From assembly GCA_014825775.1 (NCBI GenBank), contig MVAQ01000239.1, positions 1-31,427 on the forward strand: a stretch of DNA of 31,427 nucleotides, in the 5' to 3' direction. This DNA is from Krasilnikovozyma curviuscula. Taxonomy: Eukaryota; Basidiomycota; Tremellomycetes; Cystofilobasidiales; Mrakiaceae. Each line of letters starts with the position of its first letter. Positions within the stretch are counted from its first letter, which is position 1. The notes under the pieces were generated by a model. That model had not been told where the DNA came from. It searched no databases and saw only the letters and a program-made list of their open reading frames with translations. The position numbers and the translations under genes were made by a program. Positions 23,348 to 31,427 of this stretch are shown piece by piece.

Positions 23348-26300
23348 TCAAGCAGCGAGCGCTACCTGCGGAAGTGGTTGTTGCTGGATGAGATCTATGA
23401 CCCTCGGCTCGGATTGTTCGGCAATGATGGGTTTGAAATTCTTGTACCAAGAAACGACCGTTGGGTGAGCTTTGATTCTACGTTATCAGAAATGGATCAG
23501 AAATGGAAACAAGTAAGGCCAGTTCGACCAAATCGAAAAACAAAACATGAAAAATAGCGTCAGAGTATGCTACATTGGGGTGTTTAGCTCTCTAGGCGTG
23601 CTATCTCTTACTTGTTTCTCATAAATCCTCTTATTTCCAGAGATTTAGGATCAGTAGCTCTAGAAATCGCAACATACCTGCAAACAAAAGCGTTGTTAGT
23701 TGTGGAAGAACAGAAATAGCAATAGAGGCTGTGAAGGTGAAACGTACACTTGACCATAGTCGAAGCAGTCTTTCAAGTCAACTTTCAATCTTTCAATCTG
23801 TTGTCCTTGGCTGTAAACAGCAAGCAATGTAGGATCGAGTCATCAGCTATCGCGGCTCAGAGTCAGCATAAGGGCAAGTCACCCTAAACTCACCTTTTAT
23901 GAATGGTGATAGCATGGCTCAAGATTAAAGGCACCTGTAATCGTGCTGCATATTTTTTTCCTGTAGTATCCTCGAAGGTGAATTCGTTGGCAGAGATGGT
24001 TAGAGGTTCTGGGTATCCTTTGAAGTACACTTTGATGCCTATTTTCTCGAAGCCGGCTACTGTTCCTTGAAGACCATTGACAAGGGGGCCTTCTTTTTCA
24101 TTCTTGAAGTTCATAATAAGAGCAGATCAGGGTCAGAACAGATAGAATGTATCGCGTAAGAACCTCAACATACTTGTATATACATGACTGAAGTTCCAAC
24201 TTTGAGATCAAGTTTGTTAGGGGCACGAGTAGATCTAGAGACTCAGTGAAATTTATGAGAACTAAAATCATTGGAGGTTCGAGATATAAAACTCACTCAT
24301 CAAGAATCTTAGACAAGGGCATGTCCAACATGGCGTGAAGCTTCGAATTGGCTTTTGTTTTTGCTTTCTCAGCTGCAAGATCGATGCACCATGAATCAGA
24401 AGCGGTGAAAGTTTTGGTATCTCCTGTAAGAGCACTCAAGTGTTTGTAGTTTTCGACTTCAACATCGAAACGACGAGGGAATCTGTGCGGAGAGACAGGT
24501 TTACAGAGAGATTAGCACATGAAAGTTGGGTACCGCCAACATGACGTAATAGTAAGAAAACTCACAATTTAGTTGGAGGAGCACCCCGAACATATTCTAC
24601 CTCTCTGCTGAGTGTTCTCAAATAAACCTCATCCTGGAACGTGATCTGACCCCACCTCATCCTATTCAGAACGTCAACAAACTCCTTGTCTTTCTGTCGA
24701 TACACTTGCTGAAGGTTGAAGTGATTTTCTGGATGGAACGTTTCTTTCCAGATGTTTGTTTCGAAGGCAAATGTTTTGGCCATATCTGAGGAGGGGTTTT
24801 CTTCTCTGGCCTCAAGTTGTTTGGCACGGTCTTCTCTGTTGAAAACTGGTGGTAGTTGGAAGAAGTCACCAGAAAATACCATCTAGAAAAAACAGGAGGC
24901 GCTAAGTTTATGATGCGGTTGCTGTCACAATAACTTAAACATCTTACCTGCATGCCGCCGAAAGGTTGATCAGGCTGCTGCCTCAGCACTCTGGCTACTC
25001 GATCAAGGATTCCGAAGTAAGAGGGATGAAGCATGGAGACTAAATAACAAGAGAACACCCCTAGCCGTCAGAAGCTGTGGCAGACAGGCATATTAATAAA
25101 TCAGACTTACCTTCATCAACTATCAAGACATCCGTAGCCGTCCACAACGCTTTTTTACCGGCCCAATGCTTGACGTAAAACTTAGAGATCATTCGCGCAA
25201 ACCTAAAACCAAATCATACATCATGAGTAAGGAATAACTTATGAGCAAGGATAGATAGCAGCAGACTTACGTATCGTTACCCAACCCAACACCAGCGAAA
25301 CTGTGCAGGGTCATTCCTCCAATATGGCTAGCAGCGATACCTGTAGTCGCAGTGATAGCTACCTTCTTGGGTGTCAGGGAGAGTTCTTCACCTCTCAAGG
25401 TAATATAGCTGAATCCCTTCTTCGGCGATGCTGGATCTGTTGAGGTTCTTGCCGAGGAGCCAGATAGAGTTGGAACCTCAGGATTTCGTAAGTATTCAAT
25501 TATTTTCTTGAGGAGAAATGATTTCCCAGTCCCAGCTGCTCCTGTAAAAAACACGTTCTCTCCCCTCATCACTGGTGGAAGTTACTGTCAATTCAAAACC
25601 AGGCAGACCCTTAAGCAACCAACTCACCTGCGTCCAAAACATTCTTTTGTTCCAGACTCAAGGTTGCTTGTGTAACACTATCGATGCCTCTTTCAGTACC
25701 GCTCTGTTCACCGCTGTCGCCTCCAGCTGCCAAGAAGGCAGCGTTTTCCTGCAGGAGCCGAACCTCACTCTCATTCAGCGGCGTAGATATGTGTCGAATC
25801 CTGTCATAATAGCTGGGGGATTCGAGTGAGGTAGGTTCATCTTCTTCTTGAAGGAGCTTAACGGCGTCGGAGAGCGGTGTCGGGGATCGTAGTTGCTCGT
25901 GAAGGTCGTCGAAGAGAGAAGATAGGTCCTCGGAATGTTGGGGTTCATTGAAATAGGGCTCTTCTGATATTGGCAGTAAATCTTGTGAAACTGCTGATGG
26001 TGGTTCAGAATGTATTTCAGCGAACGACGAATCATCGAAAGCGTTATCGAAGACTAGTGTCTCAAAGCCGTCGCCTGCCTGTGAAGCGTCGATTGAGGAA
26101 AGAATGCCATCAACAGAAGATGACTTTGACTGAGAATTGATCGGTAGAGGTGTGAATGTTGTTTCAGGGTGTGGTGAAGATTTCGAGTCGGCTGATCCGA
26201 ATGCAAGGCACAGCGCAACAGGAGTAGTATGTGTCGAAGAGCTTGCCAATGGAGGAGTTATCGACGAACTTGATAAGTCTGAGGCTGAAGCTGACTCTGA

Positions 26301-27160
26301 GAAGTGGACTGCTTGTGCCATGGTGGTTAGGGGAAAAGTGAGGGAAGGTGCAGCAGGGGTTGATTGTGTTATTGTCGAAGCGGGTATTCCTGAACGTTTG
26401 ACAGCTGGTTTTCGCGTATTGACGACTGGGATTGTTAAAGATCGGAGTGTATCTTTGCTGTCAGGAAAAGCATTTACTTGTCTTGAGGTCAGAAGCGAAG
26501 TTGAACTTGTGATTTTTGTAGTGGCCTTCTTTTGAGCGCCAGATTTCATTCCGTCCCTCGTCTTCACATCCGCCAGGTCATGAGCCCAGGTTACTCCCTT
26601 CGCAAAACATTCAGGTAAGTCACCCAGTTTTCTCCTCTCCCATTCTGGCAACTTCAAGTACTCCCTCTCGATTTCCCAAAAGTTCATCCAAAACTCTTGA
26701 AGCTTCAGCGCCAACCCAATCTCCCTGTAGGACAGAGCCACACCAAGCATTCCCTCTCCCTCGAATGGTGAGTAACCCTCGGGCGGTAGGCCGACCGAGG
26801 ATCGAGAAGGATCGAGCAAATGGTCCCATGCTTTTTTGGATTTCTTCCTAGAGGATTGGAGGGTGAAAGCTGGCAGCTCTCCAATTGACCGTTGTGTACT
26901 GTCGGCCAGGTATGATGATATGAATCTAGAGGAGCTGCTGCTGGCATGAGACGATGCTGATGCTGAAGGACGTCGCGCTGGTAGTGCCAGTAGGGAGCAA
27001 GTGTAAGCAAACCTCGACGAAGACCCAGTCGACTGGCTTGAACCGGTCTTGGGTAATGAAAATACCAGTAAGTATCAATTTCAGGATAAGCACTTGGTAT
27101 CTGAGTCGATGAACTCACCAGAGCTGCTGAGGCTCGACATCGACTGGAAATGCTGCTCAT
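23348..27160 (-). CDS. PIF1: PIF1-family 5'-3' DNA helicase
   Basis: Twelve exons: 27160-27119, 27047-25628, 25571-25271, 25202-25111, 25039-24948, 24882-24566, 24482-24297, 24234-24176, 24092-23894, 23810-23748, 23677-23612, 23477-23348; about 988 residues. A Ser/Arg-rich N-terminus ([14 protein letters not shown], later [11 protein letters not shown]) could target mitochondria. A roughly 480-residue Ser/Thr/Pro-rich extension precedes the helicase core. Motifs: Walker A GAAGTGKS (about 496-503), Ia [58 protein letters not shown]. Pif1 unwinds G-quadruplexes, removes telomerase, assists Okazaki processing and maintains mtDNA. Exon 2 may start at 27047 or 27032 (same frame). The exon 8/9 junction is uncertain: the acceptor used (AAAAAG, exon from 24092) keeps frame but drops residues that look natural. 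Confidence 0.93.
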
Positions 27161-27562
27161 TCGAAACCTCCACCGGCAATATATCACCCAAACAACCAGC
27201 TCTACGGTTGAGCACCCTACCCTCTATACCTTCTCCAAGCTCCTAGAACACGCGCTAGGGCCAGCTTGAGGGTCTTAGTAAACCAATGGGAATGGGTGGT
27301 GAATGGAAAAGACCTTGCACACGCGCCGATACTTTTCTCTAGCAGACGGAATTCCAAGGAAGGCGTCAAAAAATAAATAAATAAAAATCAAGAAGGAATT
27401 GATTGGTATTAATTAAAGTAGTCCTTCGATCCTGTTCATTACTTCGAATGTATATATCCTCTCGCTGCGTTGTCGCGTTGTCAAGAACAGAGTCCCCTTC
27501 ATATGAACTACAAACTTATATATTCCCAGACGCCGCCTCTCATCCAATTCAATCTTCCGTTT
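27161..27562. other. Intergenic: RIB4 3' flank and PIF1 promoter
   Basis: About 400 bp. It contains a short AAAT microsatellite (around 27370-27388), the 3' UTR of the lumazine synthase gene and the upstream region of PIF1, including two ACGCGC motifs. Confidence 0.5.
27250..27325. promoter_or_regulatory. Two MCB-core (ACGCG) motifs upstream of PIF1
   Basis: ACGCGC occurs at 27250-27255 and again at 27321-27326, about 90 and 160 bp upstream of the PIF1 ATG. The ACGCG core is the MBF binding core; paired sites near a replication helicase are suggestive of G1/S control, not proof. Confidence 0.35.
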
Positions 27563-28502
27563 CTAAGCAGTACCAACGACCTTGCCCTTGCTCCACTCCT
27601 TGCTCTTGTAGCCCATTTCAATCGCGGCGCTACCCCAGTCGAAACCATGGTTGTGCCCACCACCTTCGACCGTCTTTGAGATGCCAGCTCGTTCTTCAGC
27701 TTGAGCATCAGTCAAGCATGTCAAGACTCCAAAGATGATGGGAGTGTTGAGTTCTGTTCCGAGCTTCATGAGGGACTCTGAGACTGAACCAGAAATGTAT
27801 TCGAAATGCTGTTGACAGAAACGAACATCAGTTTCCAAATTCATGCCAGAGTCTCAAAACCGGGTTTGTCGAGAGTCGAGATCTCCAGAGCCCCGTCTAT
27901 AGTAGGAGTATATCTCGACGGCGGAATGGAAAGCCACTACTCACCATGGTACTACCTTTGATTAAGACACCGATGGCAATAACAGCATCATATGGCTTTC
28001 CATTGACAGTCGTTGGTGTGGAGCCAGTGAGGTTGGTTAGAGAGGTAGTGGAAGCTGAGGTCAACAGGTCCAAAGCTGGGATATTAGGTAAGAGAGTCTT
28101 TGAACCTTCAATGATGCTGTTGAGCCATAGAAAAGCACCATGGGAGAATAGATACCAGACAGTTACAATTGAGGGATAACAAAGGGTATGAAAATACAAG
28201 CGAAATAGCAGTCCGTCAGTCATCCTTCGTCGGAACTCATCACACGTAGTGACCCAAAAAAAACCAGTGGTCCAAAGGACTTACGATTTACAAGCTCCAG
28301 GCAATTCCCAGGAGCCAGGAACGCTCTCCTCAACGATGTCCTCTTCTTTGACACCACCTTCCAACAGAGTCTTCCTGCATCCGTCGACGAGGGCAGCAAT
28401 GACCTCAGCGTTCCATCGAGCTCGAACGATACAGATTCGAAGACCTGCTCCCTTAGAAGCAGCTGAGGAGGTGGTTGGGAGTGATTTTCCTGTTGGGGAC
28501 AT
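27563..28502 (-). CDS. RIB4: 6,7-dimethyl-8-ribityllumazine synthase
   Basis: Three exons: 28502-28285, 28116-27945, 27808-27563; 211 residues. It condenses 5-amino-6-ribitylamino-uracil with 3,4-dihydroxy-2-butanone 4-phosphate, the penultimate step of riboflavin synthesis, as a cytosolic oligomer. Family marks: IVRARWN (about 25-31, substrate-stacking aromatic), EESVPGSWELP (about 59-69), GVLIKGSTMHFEYIS across the exon 2/3 junction, and IIFGVLTCLTDAQAEERAG. A Ser/Thr-rich insert of about 30 residues sits between the second and third motif blocks. The C-terminus has GGGHNHGFDWG and ends in a Lys-rich tail. The start codon is the first ATG in a frame supported by the family (MSPTGKSLP). Bacterial enzymes are shorter; the insert and tail fit fungal versions. 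Confidence 0.94.
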
Positions 28503-28898
28503 GGTTGATGAGATTTCAAGTGAGTGAGGGTAAAGAGGCGAACTGGTGAAGCTCGAAACCAACAGGAAAGACACAGTGACGGCGTGATATCTGCTTTGTT
28601 CGCATTTTTCCAATATAAAAAAAAAAAATCAAAGCAGCGGCTGTGTGGAGATGATAATAGGAAAGATATAAAGTTTCTGAGTGGTATGGGAGCCAGCAGT
28701 GTAGGTGAGTCAAACAACGGTATGAAAAATTCAGATGATAGATTCAGATAATAAACATAGTATCTATATACAACCCAGGTATTAACACCAGACAGACTCG
28801 TAATTAACAAAGTATACCAAAGAACTAAAGAAACCATAATGTGAATGTCCATAGCCGTCCTCCACTTGAAACTTCTAGCAGACAGGGGCGCTGCGCAA
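28503..28898. other. Intergenic: RHO3 3' flank and RIB4 promoter
   Basis: About 400 bp, AT-rich, with an A11 tract near 28618-28628. It holds the RHO3 3' UTR and the upstream region of RIB4. Overlapping short open frames have no motif. Confidence 0.5.
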
Positions 28899-30041
28899 TT
28901 AGAGGACGATACAACTACTGTCCTTCATCTGTCTTACCCTTCCATTCGACGAGCCACTCGTGTTCCCCACTCCAGACCCACCTTTAGGCTTTGCCTGAAT
29001 TGCAACAAAAGCGGCTACATCGAACGCTTCGACAACACCTCGATTGTGCTTCGCGCTGCATTCTAGAGAAAGTCAAATGAAGGGAAGGGATCAAGTTAGC
29101 CAATGAACATCATGGAAGGTGAACTAAAATTTACCAAGATATCGAGATGCTCTGATCTTCTTTGCGACCTCCAGGCCCTCTTCATACCCTATCGCCGGCC
29201 CTCCCCTTAAATCCTTCTGATCTCGCAAATCACATTTACAAGCAACGAGGATGATCTTGACCCCAGGACAATATTCTCGTATTTCTGATATAATCCAGGG
29301 ACTGCCGTCAGCACAGGGTGTAAGAACCAGAATGAAGGCACACTGACCTGGGAGCCACTTCGATTCAATGTTCTCTAACGACGGTCTACTGCTCACTGAG
29401 TAACAAGCCATGATAATGTGTGTGTCTGCATAGGATAGAGACCTCAGTCGATCGAACTCTTCTTGACCTGAGCCAGACCAAACAGCGAGTGTCAGTTTCG
29501 GTTTCAGAAGCGAGAGCTAACCTCATCAACCACAACAAGAGGACCTTACCTGCTGTATCCCATAGAGACAGTTCTACAAGAGTGTCGTTCACTCTCACAT
29601 CTGATACGTAGTTCTCAAAGACTATGAGGAGATATTAGGAGGGGTCAGTTTTTTTAGGGTCGTCATTCAACACACTTCTCTTCCGTCTGAACCATAACGC
29701 ACCCGTCGGTTCGCTGGCCACGCAATGAGAAGAAAACTCTTAGAACACACGGATATTGACACGAATAGAGCAAGGAGAGGGTGGCTTACTACTCAGTTGG
29801 AAAATAACCTTTGGTGAAGACACTCAACATAGACGTCTTTCCACATGCTCCATCCCCTAGCACAACGAGCTTCCTAGATATCCGTTTCTAAGACCAATCA
29901 GTTAGTAGAAGTATCATGAAGGAAGACTTGTGTTAGAATACTAAAAACTAAACGATTGAGGGACGGCTGAGAAATACATACTTGTTTACCACCGTAAGAG
30001 TCGGCAGCCTTCGACGACGACGAAGGGAAGCAGCTGTCCAT
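28899..30041 (-). CDS. RHO3: Rho-family GTPase, Rho3-like
   Basis: Seven exons: 30041-29982, 29887-29790, 29713-29703, 29621-29550, 29467-29348, 29284-29135, 29062-28899; 224 residues. The P-loop is GDGACGKTS (about 28-36), switch I TEYEPTVFENYV, switch [14 protein letters not shown], then [13 protein letters not shown], the Rho insert region, CKCDLRD, ECSAK, and a prenylation box [30 protein letters not shown] and the Ser-rich N-terminal extension favour Rho3 over Cdc42, Rho1 or Rho4. Rho3 steers polarised exocytosis and actin through formins and the exocyst. Exon 3 is only 11 nt (CGAACCGACGG), but it is needed to rebuild the invariant YEPTV. Intron 5 uses the GTCAGT donor, and its acceptor at TATATCAG is fixed by KWLPEI. 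Confidence 0.94.
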
Positions 30042-31004
30042 AGTATCCCGTAGTGCCTAGTGTATGTGGTGCAAGTAGATGGACTACAAAGCTGACGAAA
30101 AAAAAATCAAGGATCTCGATACTAACGAGACTGACGGCGTTGGTCGAAAGGCCCAGAGCTGCGGGACAACAAATTGAAAATCAAGTGCGTGAGTGAGCCG
30201 ATTTTTATTTTTATTTTTACGGCTGTCGCAGATTGAGAAACGAACAGTTTTTCTATAGCCGAGGGACTACTGTACTCATTCTGCAAAATACACTTTCAGC
30301 AAGTAAAAATTTGGGGTCGCTCAAGCGCAACCCAAAGCAAAGCCCCTGCCGCGTTGGTAGAGCTGTCAGTTCAACAGGAATTTGAGAGAAGAGTTACAGC
30401 TGGTCCAGTAATCAGAAAAAATTCCGTATCATCAGACGATGAAATGAGGTCATAGGTTTGTCTTTAAATCGTGCCCATTTCCGCTTCTTCTGGCGCAGCA
30501 TGGCTACGGCCTGGTCCATCTCTCGAACTTAGGCTTGACGTCGAGAAGTGCTCGCTATATGTAAGAATTATTTGGTGGAGAACACTGGTCATCGTCTGGA
30601 AGGTGCCATGTCGTGAGTATATATTCAGAAGCATCTCCATCTAGTCTCTCGTCACTTCGATACCTTTTTCTGAAACGATTAATTCTGCCGCTTTGGCAGA
30701 CATTCTTCATCGTCAAAAATTCTCTGACCCCGTTACCTGTAATCACCAGTCAAAAATCTTCCCCAGGCGCAAGGGTGCAGTCTCTTGGTCTCTTCATTCG
30801 GAAATACGCTATGCTCTCGACGCACCAGATGAATTACAACAGGCGACTTTACACTGTAAGTATGGTTTCAGTGTCAGAGATTTCTCACATGAAAGGCTTC
30901 GAAGTGTACTTAACGAAATGCTGCGTTATAGCAGCTGTGTCCATTTAATTCTAAAACTAAGCTATAGCAGTTGTGTTTTCACATTTTCATTGACAAGATC
31001 TTTC
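30042..31004. other. RHO3 upstream region, no confident gene
   Basis: About 960 bp. It starts with AT-rich promoter-like sequence upstream of RHO3 (TTTTTATTTTTATTTTTACGG near 30200). A plus-strand open frame around 30690-31000 includes a GTAAGT-type donor after TTACACT (30856), so a spliced gene fragment is possible, but I recognise no domain. Two related short motifs, TTATAGCAGCTGTGT and CTATAGCAGTTGTGT, lie near 30930-30975. Confidence 0.35.
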
Positions 31005-31427
31005 TCAAAGGCTAACCACGCACCAAGACGGATGCGCAGTGTACAATCTAATCGAGAAGCGGCCGGTTCCTCAGAGACTTCATCGCAAGTCAATGCTGCG
31101 ACGTTTCGCTTCCCGTCTTGGTATACACCGCCACCACTCTTCCCTCTTTTTTCTTAATTTTTTTTTCGATGCTTGTAATATTGCTTCCCCTCTCCCCTTT
31201 CCCTCGAGCTGCAAGAAACCAGAGGTGCTACACTTGATCCCTTCGAGGAGATGGTCCCGGTCTCGTCTTTGTACCCAGTGCGAGGAGCCCGGCGTCGAGG
31301 TTTTGCTTCCTCGGCGGCCTCGCTTTGTAACTCGCCGCGTCGCCTTGAGCTGACGGTAGCCGCTTTCCTCGTGCCCAGCCGCCTCGTTTACCCAGGAAGC
31401 CGTGGAGAGCTGTGAGGTATATAAGGG
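31005..31427. repeat. Long inverted repeat, copy B (truncated by window end)
   Basis: Plus-strand match to the reverse complement of 1827-2245. Left-edge identity is patchy for about 15 bp, then very high from 31030 to the last base. Differences are few: ACAATCTAATCG versus ACATATAATCG, TGCTACACTT versus TGCTGCACTT, GGCGTCGAGGTTTT versus GGCGCGAGATTTT, and TTGAGCTGAC versus TTGAGAGCTGAC. The window stops at the TATA box, so the repeat probably continues. Confidence 0.93.
31418..31424 (+). promoter_or_regulatory. TATA box in repeat copy B
   Basis: TATATAA in GAGGTATATAAGGG is identical to the TATA box of the Ser-rich gene. If the copy continues, a second plus-strand promoter and gene would begin just beyond the window. 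Confidence 0.5.

Noticed and set aside
30345..30420. tRNA-like GCGTTGGTAGAGC with a CTGT/ACAG stem-loop
   Set aside because: No pairing acceptor stem, no U33 in the loop and no T arm; treated as chance similarity.
31039..31353. Plus-strand ORF in repeat copy B, matching a minus-strand ORF in copy A
   Set aside because: Similarity of the two translations only reflects DNA duplication; small indels between copies shift the frame, so there is no sign of coding constraint.

Overview
The window reads as nuclear DNA of an intron-rich fungus, most probably a basidiomycete. Almost every gene is split by short GT-AG introns (about 47-176 nt, up to a dozen per gene). The proteins include typical fungal housekeeping families such as Ypt7, Rho3, Pif1, Chk1, a Dal5-type permease and lumazine synthase. 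I see no bacterial operon structure, transposon ORF, CRISPR array or virus-like gene. All exon coordinates below were derived by eye from splice signals, frame continuity and family motifs.

Layout. (a) 1-5612, minus strand: a SET-domain methyltransferase cut by the window edge, a small Ser-rich protein, a second SET-domain methyltransferase paralogous to the first, and the vacuolar Rab GTPase YPT7. (b) 5613-7548: a divergent promoter region, a 34-codon small ORF, and an intron-containing tRNA that reads best as Ile(UAU). (c) 7549-17191, plus strand: checkpoint kinase CHK1, an allantoate-permease-like transporter, and a large BAR-PH-ArfGAP protein. (d) 17620-20970, minus strand: a 1000-residue disordered, possibly Sds3/Dep1-like nuclear protein. 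(e) 20971-23347: the largest gene-poor stretch, holding a perfect hairpin and tRNA-like remnants. (f) 23348-30041, minus strand: PIF1 helicase, lumazine synthase (riboflavin pathway) and a RHO3-type GTPase. (g) 30042-31427: no clear gene, ending in a roughly 420-bp segment that is a near-identical inverted copy of 1827-2245.

The genes do not form a pathway cluster. There are thematic pairs: YPT7, ArfGAP and RHO3 act in membrane traffic and polarity, and CHK1 and PIF1 act in genome stability. Both genome-stability genes have ACGCG-type (MCB-like) cell-cycle motifs in their upstream DNA.

The most unusual signals are: the long inverted repeat that carries a promoter and TATA box near both ends of the window; two microexons (11 nt in RHO3, 9 nt in the permease); the tandem SET paralogs with matching intron positions and phases; an in-frame tandem splice acceptor in the CHK1 kinase domain; a PIF1 junction where the natural protein join lacks a canonical acceptor; and a small ORF divergent from YPT7. 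I found no convincing new multi-gene system.
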